NCBI RefSeq assembly: GCF_002154725.1
Contig: NZ_MTAW01000202.1
Location: 1-63,308 of the forward strand
Origin: Nostoc sp. 106C
Lineage (GTDB): Bacteria > Cyanobacteriota > Cyanobacteriia > Cyanobacteriales > Nostocaceae
DNA length: 63,308 bases
Direction of reading: 5' to 3'
The notes under the pieces were generated by a model, which was not told where the DNA came from, searched no databases, and was given only the letters and a program-made list of their open reading frames with translations. The position numbers were made by a program, and so were the translations under genes. Of the stretch, positions 37,288-47,664 are shown one piece after another. The stretch's first letter is position 1. The number at the start of each line of letters is the position of its first letter.

Positions 37288-38433
37288 ATGATCCAAAGTG
37301 TAAATTCCGTCCCTGCCTTTGATATTAAACAGCAATACTCTACTCTAGAAGCAGAGGTGAGTGCGGTTGTATTAGAGATTCTGGCTTCTGGTCGTTATAT
37401 TGGTGGGCCTGTAGTAGAAGGCTTTGAAAAACAGTTTGCCGCTTATCATGGTGTAACTGAATGTGTAGCTTGTAATTCCGGTACTGATGCACTTTTTCTC
37501 TCGCTACGCGCTTTGAATATTGGTGCAGGTGATGAAGTAATTACGACAACTTTCACCTTTATCGCTACAGCTGAAGTCATTAGTGCTGTAGGTGCCAAGC
37601 CAGTTTTTGTCGATATTGATCATACGTTTAATCTCAATTTACAGCAGGTAAAAGCGGCAATTACACCCAAAACTAAAGCCATTATCCCAGTTCACTTATT
37701 TGGACAACCTGTAGATATGACGGCGCTGATGGCGATCGCTCAATCTCACAATTTGGCAGTAATTGAAGATTGCGCTCAGTCTACAGGAGCAAGTTGGGGG
37801 AATCAAAAAGTTGGCAGCATTGGGCACATTGGATGCTTTAGTTTTTACCCCACTAAAAACCTTGGTGGTTGTGGCGATGGCGGTGCAATTACCACTAATG
37901 ATCCAGAGATTGCTAGCCAACTGCGAGTACTAAGGGATCATGGCAGCAAAGTTCGCTACATTCACGAGGAAATTGGTGTCAATAGCCGCTTAGATGCAAT
38001 ACAAGCCGCGATTTTGGAGATTAAACTACGTCATCTGGATAATTGGAATGAACGGCGACGGGCGATCGCAGCTTATTATCACCAGTTCCTCAGCCAAGTT
38101 CCCGGTATCATCGCTCCTGAAGAATTAGCTGGGGGCGTTGGAGTATGGAATCAATACACGATTCGCATTTCTGGCGAAGGGCGAAACGGTGCTACCGCCA
38201 AATATCGCGATTCAGTGCGTCAGCAATTGCAGGAACGGGGCGTGAGTTCAATGGTTTACTACCCCTTGCCTTTACATTTGCAACCAATTTATCAAAATTT
38301 GGGCTATCAACCAGGGCAATTACCAGTAGCAGAGCAAATCTGTCATGAGGTGATATCTTTACCTATGTTCCCAGAACTGACACAAGAACAGCAAGACCAG
38401 GTGATTTATGCCCTGAAGGATTGTTTGGGGTAA
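37288..38433 (+). CDS. DegT/DnrJ/EryC1/StrS family PLP aminotransferase
   Basis: This 381-residue fold-type I aminotransferase acts on keto-sugars of nucleotide-linked sugars for surface polysaccharides. Motifs visible: CNSGTDAL (PLP phosphate binding), AVIEDCAQSTGA with the PLP-ring Asp, and FYPTKNLGGCGDGG with the Schiff-base K190. The C-terminal GVSSMVYYPLPLHLQPIY segment is typical of the sugar aminotransferase subgroup. It is a single gene without polysaccharide partners beside it, so substrate is open. The gene is full length and followed by a low-complexity GGGGAAGC stretch. Confidence 0.93.
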   Translation: MIQSVNSVPAFDIKQQYSTLEAEVSAVVLEILASGRYIGGPVVEGFEKQFAAYHGVTECVACNSGTDALFLSLRALNIGAGDEVITTTFTFIATAEVISAVGAKPVFVDIDHTFNLNLQQVKAAITPKTKAIIPVHLFGQPVDMTALMAIAQSHNLAVIEDCAQSTGASWGNQKVGSIGHIGCFSFYPTKNLGGCGDGGAITTNDPEIASQLRVLRDHGSKVRYIHEEIGVNSRLDAIQAAILEIKLRHLDNWNERRRAIAAYYHQFLSQVPGIIAPEELAGGVGVWNQYTIRISGEGRNGATAKYRDSVRQQLQERGVSSMVYYPLPLHLQPIYQNLGYQPGQLPVAEQICHEVISLPMFPELTQEQQDQVIYALKDCLG

Positions 38434-38553
38434 GAAAAGCGGGGGGAGCAGGGGAAGCTGGGGAAGCTAGCGGAGAAGGAGGACAAGGAAGAGATGGAAC
38501 AGAATTATTCTTGCTTCCAATCCTTAATCCTCAATCCCCAGACTACTCAGAAC

Positions 38554-39303
38554 TTAGAACTCAGCACTCAGCACTTTTGTTGTTGCCAAGGCTTCTACAA
38601 TGCTACGAACAGCGGCAATCATGGCTACTTCGCTGTTGAGTTGGTTAATCGCAGAACCAACACCAACACCAGCTGCACCGGCGGCGATCGCTAGTGGTGC
38701 TGTAACGCTAGAAATGCCGGAAGCACACAATACTGGTACTGAAACTGCCCGGGAAATCTCAAAAGCTGCCGCCAAGGTGGGCGCAGCTTTTTCAATTAAG
38801 CCCAAGGTTCCAGGATGTGCTGGATTGCTGCTGGTGCCGCCTTCGGTTTGGATAATATCAGCGCCAGCTTTCACTAATTCCTCAGCCAGTTGTACTTGTT
38901 GATCTAGTTCCAGGATGTGGGGAACAGTCACAGATAGAGTAATTTCTGGTAGCAAGGCACGAGTTTGGTGAGTTAGCGCTAAAACTTCCTCAGCTTCAAA
39001 TCTCCGTCCTTGAGCGTAGAAAGAATCAAAATTCCCAATTTCAATCAAATCTGCACCAGCTGCCACAGCTTGCACAAATTTTTCTGGCTCTACTGCTGAT
39101 ACGCAGATTGGTAAATTGGTCAACTTTTTCGCTAATTTTACTAAAGCAGCATCAGCAGCGATATCAACAAAAGTAGCACCGCCCAGATCGGCGGCTTTGA
39201 TAGTAGCGGCGACGCGATCGCTATCAAAGTTATTTAAACCGCTGATCGCTTTCAGAACACAGCGGTTGGCAAAAGCACGTTGAAGAGATAAATGCATTGT
39301 CAT
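38554..39303 (-). CDS. ycf23: Ycf23 / DUF561 family TIM-barrel protein
   Basis: This 249-residue protein belongs to the DUF561 family (Ycf23 in red algal plastids), universal in cyanobacteria but uncharacterised. The TIM-barrel pattern is evident: KAISGLNNFD, GATFVDIAAD, CVSAVEP, GADLIEIGNFD, GADIIQTEGGTSS and VPVLCASGIS, the last two being phosphate-binding style loops. It is similar in style to nitronate-monooxygenase or thiazole-synthase-like barrels, but no activity can be assigned. The C-terminal coding end overlaps a dispersed ACTCAGCACT repeat region at 38555-38575. Confidence 0.88.
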   Translation of the reverse strand: MTMHLSLQRAFANRCVLKAISGLNNFDSDRVAATIKAADLGGATFVDIAADAALVKLAKKLTNLPICVSAVEPEKFVQAVAAGADLIEIGNFDSFYAQGRRFEAEEVLALTHQTRALLPEITLSVTVPHILELDQQVQLAEELVKAGADIIQTEGGTSSNPAHPGTLGLIEKAAPTLAAAFEISRAVSVPVLCASGISSVTAPLAIAAGAAGVGVGSAINQLNSEVAMIAAVRSIVEALATTKVLSAEF

Positions 39304-39363
39304 ACTTCGTTGTTTGAAGCTACGAAAATTAGGTATATTCTACCGTCACGAAGTTGTCCTTTG

Positions 39364-39913
39364 TCATTTGTATCCCTTATTTCCCTTGTCTTCCTTTGCC
39401 ATTCCCCAATTCGGGCGGATATCGAAGGGTAACTTAACTGTAAAAGTGCTACCTTTACCTAATTCGCTTTGCACATCTAAGCTACCGTAGTGTGCTTGAA
39501 CAATTGCTTGAGCGATCGCTAATCCTAACCCAGAACCGCCAGTGCTGCGAGAGCGATCACTATTCACTCGGTAGAAGCGATCAAAAATCTGCGTCAACTC
39601 TGGTTGGGGTATACCAATTCCTGTATCTTGCACCTGAATCACGGCATAATGATCACTGCGGCCTAAGCAAACTGTTACCTTTCTTCCTGATGGGGTGTAT
39701 TGAATGGCATTGACAATTAAGTTAGAAAATAGACGGTAAAGCTGATCTTGATTGCCAGTAACATTCAGTGGATTGGAAACCCGAATCGAAGATGTGAGTG
39801 TAATATTAGATGCGATCGCCAAAGCTGCAAATGCTTAAAATTACAGCCATAACCAGCGCGTACCACAATGCGAAACGCAAGCGAGTTTGCTGGAATAGTT
39901 GATTTTGATTCAT
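39364..39913 (-). pseudogene. rppB: Histidine kinase of the RppB/NrsS type with a large internal deletion
   Basis: The true N terminus is present at 39913: MNQNQLFQQTRLRFALWYAL and a transmembrane helix start, typical of RppB-like sensors. After about 34 codons the frame hits a stop at 39806-39808. The C-terminal part, in another frame, encodes an intact HATPase_c domain (residues of the 152-codon frame 39364-39822: NLIVNAIQY, DTGIGIP, GGSGLGLAIA). The periplasmic sensor, second helix and HisKA domain (roughly 250-300 codons) are missing, so the gene has suffered a deletion with frameshift. The junction region contains GGCGATCGC. Confidence 0.82.
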
Positions 39914-40048
39914 AAGAAGATATTATTGCAGCCATGCAGTTTGAAGCTATGGAAGATAGTTTTAAATTTGAGAAGACAAGTAGAGTGTTATATCAATCCT
40001 GTAGATTTTGGGAAATCTTATAGGTAATAGCCTGATGGAGATTTTGAT

Positions 40049-40549
40049 ATGGATTACACCAGAAATAGCAACGCCAAAAAATTGACTACAGAACAAGTAA
40101 ATATATTAAATCAGGTGTTTGATAGAGCGAGAGAGTTCGAGGTGCTAGACATGATTGAATATATTTGGCACGAAGCATCGAAGTTTTACTCATCTCCAAG
40201 AGTACACAAGAATTTAAGCGTCAGCTTTTGGGACAAAGATTTAACCCAGTTAGGTAAAAATGGTCAGCCGATTTATGTAGCAGCCTTCTATATGGGATGT
40301 GAATCTCATAATGAAAATCTGGAGATAGACAGTAATTATATTTATGTTTCTCTATCACCTAAAAGCCTTGCCCGTCTCAGTAGAAGAACCAAGCAAGATT
40401 GTTGGGTCTTTCTGGGGAAACAAACAGGTATTTTAAACTCTCCTCTTTGTCAATGGACTAGTCTTCCTGATTGGCGTTTTTTGCCTATAACGAGGATGGA
40501 ACAAGCATCAACTTTTCTTAATGAACTCAAGGAATTTGTAGGTGTTTGA
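40049..40549 (+). CDS. Hypothetical protein
   Basis: This 166-residue soluble protein has no recognised domain. It is moderately acidic N-terminally, with a helix-rich start (VNILNQVFDRAREFEVLDMIEYI) and a later strand-rich part (NYIYVSLSPKSLARL, DCWVFLGKQTG). A GGAG ribosome binding site lies eight bases before the ATG, which supports translation. It is placed on the opposite strand between the decayed rppB and rppA remnants, so it may have arrived with the event that broke them. Confidence 0.65.
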   Translation: MDYTRNSNAKKLTTEQVNILNQVFDRAREFEVLDMIEYIWHEASKFYSSPRVHKNLSVSFWDKDLTQLGKNGQPIYVAAFYMGCESHNENLEIDSNYIYVSLSPKSLARLSRRTKQDCWVFLGKQTGILNSPLCQWTSLPDWRFLPITRMEQASTFLNELKEFVGV

Positions 40550-40622
40550 TCACAAATAGAAAATCTTGACGCTCGCTTACCCAAAATGTTTAGAGGTTTT
40601 GGTATTGTTGTGGAAAAAAAAC

Positions 40623-40829
40623 TTAGGATGATGCTGTAAGATTCAGAGGATAACCAACTCTATGCAAAGTTTCAATTATATTTTCGCAACCACTATTGGT
40701 TAGTTTGCGCCGCAGCAACCGCATTTGAGCAGCTACCACATTACTCACTGGTTCTGCACTGACTTCCCAAAGCTGATTGCGAATTTGTTCTGTGGTGACA
40801 ATTTGGTTTAGGTGCTTCATAAAATACTC
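40623..40829 (-). pseudogene. rppA: C-terminal remnant of an OmpR-family response regulator (RppA type)
   Basis: Only about 68 residues remain: EYFMKHLNQIVTTEQIRNQL then VVAAQMRLLRRKL and IIETLHRVGYPLN, the last two-thirds of a winged-helix DNA-binding domain of the RppA/NrsR type. A TAA stop lies directly before the first homologous codons, and the receiver domain is absent. The conserved HRVGYRL is HRVGYPL here. It is the natural partner of the broken rppB to its left. Confidence 0.8.
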
Positions 40830-40889
40830 TTAAAAATGAAATTGGGATGAAATTTAGAAATGGCAAACTATAAGAAGATGCAATGTCTG

Positions 40890-40953
40890 GTAGGGGCACG
40901 GCACCAGTAAAATTATTTGAGGAGCCGAAATATTGTGGACGCCGTGCCCCTAC
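40890..40953. repeat. 64-bp palindromic element (copy 1)
   Basis: Perfect 13-bp ends GTAGGGGCACGGC (40890-40902) and GCCGTGCCCCTAC (40941-40953) bound a 64-bp element. A second element of the same length and ends lies at 47999-48062. It has the appearance of a small non-autonomous mobile repeat (MITE-like), here between the DUF305 gene and the rppA remnant. Confidence 0.88.
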
Positions 40954-41052
40954 AATTCGTCTTATCACTAATACATTAACAATGCATCGGCTTGCAATAA
41001 GAAATTAAAAACGAACCGCCAAGTATGCCAAGTACGCTAAGGGAACTTAGAC

Positions 41053-41775
41053 TTACTTTTTGTACCAAGCTGTTCGCCACTGTTTCATTTGGTTAATTTC
41101 TGTATCTTGTGCTTTGATAATTGCTTGAGCTAAGTTTCTAATTTCAGAACGCTGCGATTTTTGCAAAGCATCTTTGGCCATAGTCACAGCTGCTTCATGG
41201 TGCGGAATCATCGCGTTGATAAAACGTAGGTCAAATTCTGCATCAGCTGCGCCTAAGTCCATGTTCATCATCATGGATTGCATTTGCTCGGATGACATCT
41301 CCACAGTCTGACTCTGTTGAGCATCATAAGCCATTGGTTTATCTCCAGCTTTGGGATACCAGGCTGTGCGCCAGTTTTTCATCTGGCTAATTTCTTGGTT
41401 TTGTGCTTTGATAATGTCGCCTGCTAGCTTTTTAATTTCTGGGCGTTTTGATTTTTGCTGTGCTTCCTTGGCCATGAGAGTTGCTCCCTGATGGTGCGGA
41501 ATCATCGCATCAATGAAGCGTAAATCATAGTTAACATCGGCTGGGCCTAAATCCATAGCCATGCTGTGATTCATGCCATTACTGTGATGCATTCCACTGT
41601 CGTGGTTCATCGGTTGCTTGTCGCTAGTATCAGTAGCGGTGGTAGTAGCGTTTGGTGCTTGACTTCGGTTCTGAGACTCAGTTGTGGAACAAGCTGTTAA
41701 CACGCTGCCAGAAAAAGAGGCGATCGCTATCAAGCTTAATGCCAAAAAATTGTTTTTCAAAGTCGGGAGTTGCAT
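41053..41775 (-). CDS. Lipoprotein with two DUF305 domains, His/Met-rich
   Basis: This 240-residue exported protein has a lipoprotein signal (lipobox LTAC with C29), a His/Met-rich linker (MNHDSGMHHSNGMNHSMAM, about 55-73) that probably binds metals, then two DUF305 domains (about 77-150 and 175-240), each with YDLRFIDAMIPHH or FDLRFINAMIPHH and a closing MK-WRTAWY. DUF305 proteins are four-helix ferritin-like modules often linked to copper or nickel handling and to RppA/RppB-type regulators. It heads the ancestral operon DUF305-rppA-rppB, whose two regulatory genes are now decayed. Confidence 0.9.
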   Translation of the reverse strand: MQLPTLKNNFLALSLIAIASFSGSVLTACSTTESQNRSQAPNATTTATDTSDKQPMNHDSGMHHSNGMNHSMAMDLGPADVNYDLRFIDAMIPHHQGATLMAKEAQQKSKRPEIKKLAGDIIKAQNQEISQMKNWRTAWYPKAGDKPMAYDAQQSQTVEMSSEQMQSMMMNMDLGAADAEFDLRFINAMIPHHEAAVTMAKDALQKSQRSEIRNLAQAIIKAQDTEINQMKQWRTAWYKK

Positions 41776-42044
41776 AAGAACGGTCTCAATAGTTTCCTGA
41801 TTTCATTAAGCAATCTCTAGTTGGGTGGAGAGTCAAGCCCTCTGATAATTTTTCCTGAGATAATTGCTGATAACGTGGTTTTTTCACTCAAGTACATAGT
41901 TTGACAGCCAGAAATGAAATTATAGGGAAATCAGCAGTGAGTGCTTATTTTGCACAAATCCGAATAAGAATAAAAAACTACAGATGAACACCGATATTTA
42001 TCTGTGTTCATCTGTGTTCATCTGTGGTTCAATATCCAAACAAT

Positions 42045-44072
42045 CTACGGCAATTGCCAAATCTTAATAGTTTTATCTTTGCTACCGCTAACTAAGGTTT
42101 TGCCATCAGGACTAAAAGCGACAGCGTAAATCTCTGCTGAATGTCCTTTAAAAGTGTGTATTGCCTCGCCTGTATTCAGTTGCCAGACTTTCACCGTCTT
42201 GTCATCACTGCCACTGGCAATATATTCGCCATTGGGGCTAAAGGCGATCGCATTCACATCGGCTGTATGTCCCACAAAGGTGCGGATGTATTTCCCTGTA
42301 TTTAGGTTCCACAGTTTGATGGTTTTATCATCGCTGGCGCTGACTAATATCTGGCCATTTGGGCTGATAGCTAAAGCATTGACATCTTGGGAATGACCGC
42401 GAATAGTATATATTTCCTTGCCAGTTTTTAGCTGCCAAATCTTGATAGTTCTATCGGCACTAGCACTGGCAATTTTCTCACCGTTGGGGCTGATGGCAAC
42501 AGACAAAACTTCTCCTGTATGCCCCTTCAAGGTACGAATTTCTTTTCCTGTGTGGAAATCCCAGATTTTAATAGTTTTATCGTAGCTGCCACTGACTATA
42601 GTTTGACCATCTGAGCTAATGGCAACAGAATTTACTAAGCCTTGATGCCCTTTGATGGTGCGGATCTCGTCTCCGGTGTTGAGATTCCAGAGTTTGATAG
42701 TTTTATTTTGGTAACCTGCGATCGCAGTTTGAGCATCTGGGCTAATTGCCACAGTATAAACCCAGCCAGAATCAGCTTTGAGGGTGCGGATTACCTGTTT
42801 TTGTTTGAGATTCCAGATTTTAACGGTGTTGTCATCGCTACCACTAGCTAATATTCCTTCTTGTCCGATAGAAACTTGAGGTAATGGCAAAGTTGCCACA
42901 TTTGTTTGTTTATCTTGGGAAGTACGAGATGAGGGAATCGGGCTAAAGGCGAGGGAATTGACTTCGCCCTCATGTCCAGTCAAGGGCAAACTTTGCCAAT
43001 TTAGATATCCTCCTAATCCTACAAGTAGAATTGCACCAGCCATTAGTAGTTGATATGGCAACAAGTTTTTGGGCTTAATTATGTTGCTAATAGTAGTTGA
43101 AGCTGTCAGATTAATCCCTGAAACCTTTGATTTGACTACACGATCCTGTGGCACAGTTGCTGGTAGTGGTTGGTGTGGTAAATCTTCCAGAACTGCGTTT
43201 GCTGTCTGATAGCGATGCTCAATATCTTTTTGTAATAGCTTGTCTAAAACTCGGTCTAATTGTGCAGATATTGGATACTTTAAATGTTCTCGCCAGTTTG
43301 CTACCCAGCCATAGCCTGCTTCCATATAAAGATGCGATGGATGAGTTCCTGTTAACAGCGTAAAGCAAGTTACACCCAAACTGAATAAGTCGCTAGCTGG
43401 GTAAGCACAACCATACTTCATTTGTTCTAGTGGTGCGTAGCCATAGGAACCAATGCTGGTACCTGTATGTTCCAAAGAGTTTACTGTTAATAGCTTGGCG
43501 ACACCAAAATCAATCAATACTAAATTTCCCCCTGTTCCTTTGGAGTGAGGGATGCGACGCATAATATTATCTGGTTTAATATCGCGGTGAATTACTTGAT
43601 TTTCATGAACAAAATTTAAAACAGGTAATAATTCGGCTAAAAGTTCCCAAATTTTTGCTTCACTAAAAGTTCCCTGCTGTTGCAACTCTTGTCGTAAACT
43701 TTGTCCTTGGATAAACTGCTGTACCAGATACAGATAGCGATCTTCAGCAAAGTAAGCATACAAAGTGGGAATTTGAGGATGTTCTCCCAATTGTTGCAAA
43801 CGCCGTGCTTCTTCGTGAAACAGTTCAGTTGCTTTATGTAGGGCGTTAGTTCCTTGAACTTGAGGCGCTAGCTGCTTAACAACGCAATGCTCTTTGAGCT
43901 TATCTTCGTCTTCTGCTAAGAAAGTTCTGCCAAATCCGCCGCCTCCCAGTGGTTGAATAATTCGATAGCGATTCCGCAGCAGGAGTATAAGTTTTATCCC
44001 ACAACTCTGGCAAAAATTAGTGTCGTGTGGATTGATGGGTTGATTGCAACTGGGATTGAGGCAGTAGCTCAT
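42045..44072 (-). CDS. Serine/threonine protein kinase with a seven-repeat WD40 propeller
   Basis: This 675-residue protein has an N-terminal zinc-ribbon-like motif (CLNPSCNQP...CQSCG), a Hanks-type kinase domain (about 35-305; glycine loop LGGGGFGRTF, HRDIKPDN, DFGVAKLL), a transmembrane helix (about 340-360, LLMAGAILLVGLGGYL) and seven WD40 repeats (about 370-675, period ~42 residues; the first has a ~35-residue insertion). The propeller would be outside the cytosol if the helix spans the membrane. I chose the ATG at 44072 (MSYCLNPSC); seven codons upstream is another ATG. It is divergent from the NB-ARC/WD40 gene with 164 bp between. Confidence 0.93.
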   Translation of the reverse strand: MSYCLNPSCNQPINPHDTNFCQSCGIKLILLLRNRYRIIQPLGGGGFGRTFLAEDEDKLKEHCVVKQLAPQVQGTNALHKATELFHEEARRLQQLGEHPQIPTLYAYFAEDRYLYLVQQFIQGQSLRQELQQQGTFSEAKIWELLAELLPVLNFVHENQVIHRDIKPDNIMRRIPHSKGTGGNLVLIDFGVAKLLTVNSLEHTGTSIGSYGYAPLEQMKYGCAYPASDLFSLGVTCFTLLTGTHPSHLYMEAGYGWVANWREHLKYPISAQLDRVLDKLLQKDIEHRYQTANAVLEDLPHQPLPATVPQDRVVKSKVSGINLTASTTISNIIKPKNLLPYQLLMAGAILLVGLGGYLNWQSLPLTGHEGEVNSLAFSPIPSSRTSQDKQTNVATLPLPQVSIGQEGILASGSDDNTVKIWNLKQKQVIRTLKADSGWVYTVAISPDAQTAIAGYQNKTIKLWNLNTGDEIRTIKGHQGLVNSVAISSDGQTIVSGSYDKTIKIWDFHTGKEIRTLKGHTGEVLSVAISPNGEKIASASADRTIKIWQLKTGKEIYTIRGHSQDVNALAISPNGQILVSASDDKTIKLWNLNTGKYIRTFVGHTADVNAIAFSPNGEYIASGSDDKTVKVWQLNTGEAIHTFKGHSAEIYAVAFSPDGKTLVSGSKDKTIKIWQLP

Positions 44073-44236
44073 AGTTAAGTATCTATCAGCCATTGTAATC
44101 TATGATAAATACTTCCTGTGCATTTATTCGTATTTGCGATCGCTATTTTATTAAATCTATCTTCAAAGTAGACTGCCGCTAATTTACGAAAATGTTAAAT
44201 TTATCAGAGCAATATCCTCAGTAGGGCATTGATAAC

Positions 44237-47200
44237 ATGGACCCTATCTCCGCTACTATCGGCTTTATTGTGGGCTTAATTGGCTTTATTGCTAGCACTG
44301 TGCAAGTTCTGGACTATATAGACAAACGGCGTGAGAAGCAGCTAGCAGTAGAACAGTCAGAAAAGACAAAACCGACTCCACAGTTAAAACCTCAAATCTC
44401 ACATCGCGTTGATTGGGGCGAAGCAGTTGATGTCTCAGTTTTTTATGGTCGCGCTGAAGAACTTGCCAAATTGGAAAAGTGGGTTGTGCAAGAACGCTGT
44501 CGTGTAGTCGCAGTTTTGGGGATGGGGGGAATTGGCAAAACTTCTTTATCTATTAAGCTGGCACAAAAGATTCAAGGGGAGTTTGACTATGTTATCTGGC
44601 GCAGTCTCAGGAATGCGCCACCTATCCAAGATATTCTGGCAGACTTGATTAAGTTTATCTCTTATCAACAACAAACTGATTTACCCCAGGATGTGGGAGA
44701 GAGAATTTCTTTACTCATTGAGTATCTGCGCTCATCACGCTGTCTGCTGATACTAGATAATGCTGAGTCAATTTTTCAGTCAGGTGCTTTAGCATATCGA
44801 GAAGGCTATGAAGCTTATGGCGAGTTACTCAGACGCATTGGTGGTACAACTCATAAAAGTTGCTTAATCTTAACAAGTAGAGAGAAACCCCAAGAAGTTG
44901 CTGCATCGGAAGGAGAAACTTTGCCAGTGCGGGTTTTGCAACTGACTGGGTTAAAAGCGGTGGATGGAGAAGAAATTTTTCATACTCAAGGACTGTCAGG
45001 TACAAAAGTAGAACAAGTTAAACTTATCGAATTTTATAAAGGTCATCCGTTAGCATTAAAAATAATTTCTACCACAATTAAAGAATTATTTGATAGTAGT
45101 ATTTCGGCATTTTTATCACAGGATACTGTAGTTTTTGGGGGTATACGCCAACTTTTAGACCAGCAATTTCATCGCTTATCAGATTTAGAAACAGAGGTGA
45201 TGTATTGGCTAGCAATTAATCGGGAAGCTGTAGGAATTGCGGAATTACGCGAGGATATTGTTGCCTTACCATCCCAGTCAAATTTGATGGAGGCGTTGCA
45301 GTCATTAGTGAGAAGGTCGCTGATCGAAAAAAGTAATGCACTGTTTACGCTGCAACCTGTGGTTATGGAATATTTGAGCGATCGCTTAATTGCAGAAGTA
45401 GCAGAAAATATCATTGGTGGGGAAATTGCACTTTTCAATCGCTATGCTTTGATGAAAGCGACTGCCAAAGATTACATTCGAGAAGCCCAAATTCGCCTGA
45501 TCATTAAACCCCTTGCCGAAAGGTTATTTAATTTACTAGGAAGCAATAAAAAAATTGAAAATAAGCTAACTGAAATTCTCTCAACTTTACAAGATAAATT
45601 TAACCATCAACCGGGATATATAGGCGGTAATATTTTAAATTTGCTTTGCTACCTGCAAACAGATTTAAGCAATTATGACTTCTCTAATCTGACACTTTGG
45701 CAGGCATACCTGAAGGGTGAAAATTTGCAGCAGCTAAATTTAGCTAATGCTGCTTTAGATAGATCAGTTTTTACAGATATTTTGGCGACTATTTTCTCAG
45801 TAGCATTCAGTCCCAATGGCAAGATTATCGCGACAGGTGATGCTAATGGCGAAATTCGCCTATGGCAGATTGAAGATGGTCAACAAATTTTAATTTGTAA
45901 AGGTCATACAGGTTTTGTGCGGTCAGTAGCGTTTAGCCCTGATGGTCAAACTTTAGCGAGTGGTAGTGTTGACCAAACAGTAAAACTCTGGTCGGTTAAA
46001 GATGGGAAATGCATCCAAACTTTACAGGGACATAGCGATCGCGTAGAGTCGATAGCATATAGTCCAGATGGTCAACTTTTAGTTAGTGGCAGTCGTGACC
46101 AAACTTTGAGACTATGGTCGGTTAATACTGGACAATGCTTAAAAGTTCTCCAGGGACATACTAATGAAATTTGGTCAGTAGCCTTCAGTCCGAATTGTAA
46201 AGCTGTAGCTAGTGCTAGTTACGACCAAACAGCGAGGCTGTGGTCAGTCAGCGACGGTCAATGCTTGCAAGTTTTCCAGGGACATACAGATAAACTGCGG
46301 TCAGTAGCATTCAGCCCCGATGGTCAAATTTTGGCTAGTAGCAGTTATGATGCCACAATTAGGCTATGGTCGCTGAGTACTGGACAATGCTTGCAAGTAC
46401 TGCATGGTCATAGTAATCGGGTATTGTCAATTAACTTTAGCCCTGATAGTCAAACTATAGCTAGTGGTAGTTACGACCAAACAGTGAGACTATGGTCAGT
46501 CAGCGACGGTCAATGTTACCAAATTCTGCAAGGACATAGCGATCGCGTCTGGTCAGTTGCATTTAGTCCCGATGGTAAAATCTTAGCCAGTGGTGGTTAT
46601 GACCAAACAGTAAGGCTGTGGTCAGTCAGCGATGGTCAATGCCTCAAAGTTTTTCAAGGTTACATTAATGGTGTGGAGTCAGTCGCCTTCAGCCCCGACG
46701 GTCAAACCTTAGCTAGTGGTGGTTTCGACCAAAAAGTGAGGCTTTGGACACTCGATAATAATCAATGCCGCAAAACTTTAAACGGACATACTCAGCAAGT
46801 ACGGTCAGTTGCTTTCAGCCCTAATGGAGAGATTGTAGCTAGTAGCAGCAATGACCGAACAGTTCGGCTATGGTCTTTGAGTTCTGGTCAATGCTTGCAA
46901 GTTTTAGTAGGACATACTCATAAAGTTCTGTCGATAGCATTTAGCCCCAATGGTGACATTGTAGCTAGTGCTTCTAATGACAGTACAATCAGGCTATGGT
47001 CAGTTAGTGATGGTAAATGCCTCAAAGTTTTACAGGAAAATACTAAGGAAGTATGGGCAATAGCATTCAGCCCTGATGGGCAAACTTTAGCCAGTGCTGG
47101 TTATGACCCAACCGTAAGGCTATGGTCAGCCAATGACGGTGAATGCTTCAAAGTTTTACAGGGACACACTGGCCAAGTTGGGCCAATAGCATTCAGTTCA

Positions 47201-47638
47201 GATGGGCAACTTTTCGCTAGTGGCGGTAATGACCAAACAGTAAGACTATGGTCGCTCAAAGATGGTAAATGTCTGAAAGTTTTCCCAGGACACACTAATT
47301 GGATTTGGTCAGTTGCTTTTAGTCCCGATGGTAAAACCTTAGCCAGTGGCAGTGATGACCAAACACTGCGACTATGGTCAGTGAATGACGGTAAATGCAT
47401 TCATACTTTACAGGCACATATTAATAGAGTTTGGTCAGTCGCATTTCATCCCGATGGACAAACTTTAGCTAGTGGTAGCGGCGATGGGACGATTAAATTA
47501 TGGAATGTTAACACTGGTGAGTGTCTCAAAACCCTGCAAGTTGAGAGACCTTATGAAGGCATGAATATTACCGGGGTTACAGGCTTAACCGAAGCCCAGA
47601 TAGCTACGCTGAAAGCATTGGGGGCGGTGGAGAAGTAA
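44237..47638 (+). CDS. NB-ARC STAND NTPase with 14 WD40 repeats (NLR-like)
   Basis: This 1133-residue protein has a short hydrophobic N-terminal helix (about 7-27, [17 protein letters not shown]), a charged linker, an NB-ARC NTPase (about 65-400; GRAEEL, P-loop [10 protein letters not shown] at 95-104, Walker B LLILDNAE, GxP motif KGHPLALK), a helical arm (about 400-510), then 14 WD40 repeats of exactly 42 residues (about 512-1100), i.e. two seven-bladed propellers. A tail ([20 protein letters not shown]) closes it. Such proteins are signal-sensing STAND switches comparable to Apaf-1 and linked to cell death or phage defence. The repeats are strikingly alike and suggest recent amplification. 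No ligand or effector is known. Confidence 0.93.
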   Translation: MDPISATIGFIVGLIGFIASTVQVLDYIDKRREKQLAVEQSEKTKPTPQLKPQISHRVDWGEAVDVSVFYGRAEELAKLEKWVVQERCRVVAVLGMGGIGKTSLSIKLAQKIQGEFDYVIWRSLRNAPPIQDILADLIKFISYQQQTDLPQDVGERISLLIEYLRSSRCLLILDNAESIFQSGALAYREGYEAYGELLRRIGGTTHKSCLILTSREKPQEVAASEGETLPVRVLQLTGLKAVDGEEIFHTQGLSGTKVEQVKLIEFYKGHPLALKIISTTIKELFDSSISAFLSQDTVVFGGIRQLLDQQFHRLSDLETEVMYWLAINREAVGIAELREDIVALPSQSNLMEALQSLVRRSLIEKSNALFTLQPVVMEYLSDRLIAEVAENIIGGEIALFNRYALMKATAKDYIREAQIRLIIKPLAERLFNLLGSNKKIENKLTEILSTLQDKFNHQPGYIGGNILNLLCYLQTDLSNYDFSNLTLWQAYLKGENLQQLNLANAALDRSVFTDILATIFSVAFSPNGKIIATGDANGEIRLWQIEDGQQILICKGHTGFVRSVAFSPDGQTLASGSVDQTVKLWSVKDGKCIQTLQGHSDRVESIAYSPDGQLLVSGSRDQTLRLWSVNTGQCLKVLQGHTNEIWSVAFSPNCKAVASASYDQTARLWSVSDGQCLQVFQGHTDKLRSVAFSPDGQILASSSYDATIRLWSLSTGQCLQVLHGHSNRVLSINFSPDSQTIASGSYDQTVRLWSVSDGQCYQILQGHSDRVWSVAFSPDGKILASGGYDQTVRLWSVSDGQCLKVFQGYINGVESVAFSPDGQTLASGGFDQKVRLWTLDNNQCRKTLNGHTQQVRSVAFSPNGEIVASSSNDRTVRLWSLSSGQCLQVLVGHTHKVLSIAFSPNGDIVASASNDSTIRLWSVSDGKCLKVLQENTKEVWAIAFSPDGQTLASAGYDPTVRLWSANDGECFKVLQGHTGQVGPIAFSSDGQLFASGGNDQTVRLWSLKDGKCLKVFPGHTNWIWSVAFSPDGKTLASGSDDQTLRLWSVNDGKCIHTLQAHINRVWSVAFHPDGQTLASGSGDGTIKLWNVNTGECLKTLQVERPYEGMNITGVTGLTEAQIATLKALGAVEK

Positions 47639-47664
47639 AGCAAAAGAAATTATCTTTGTTGTTC

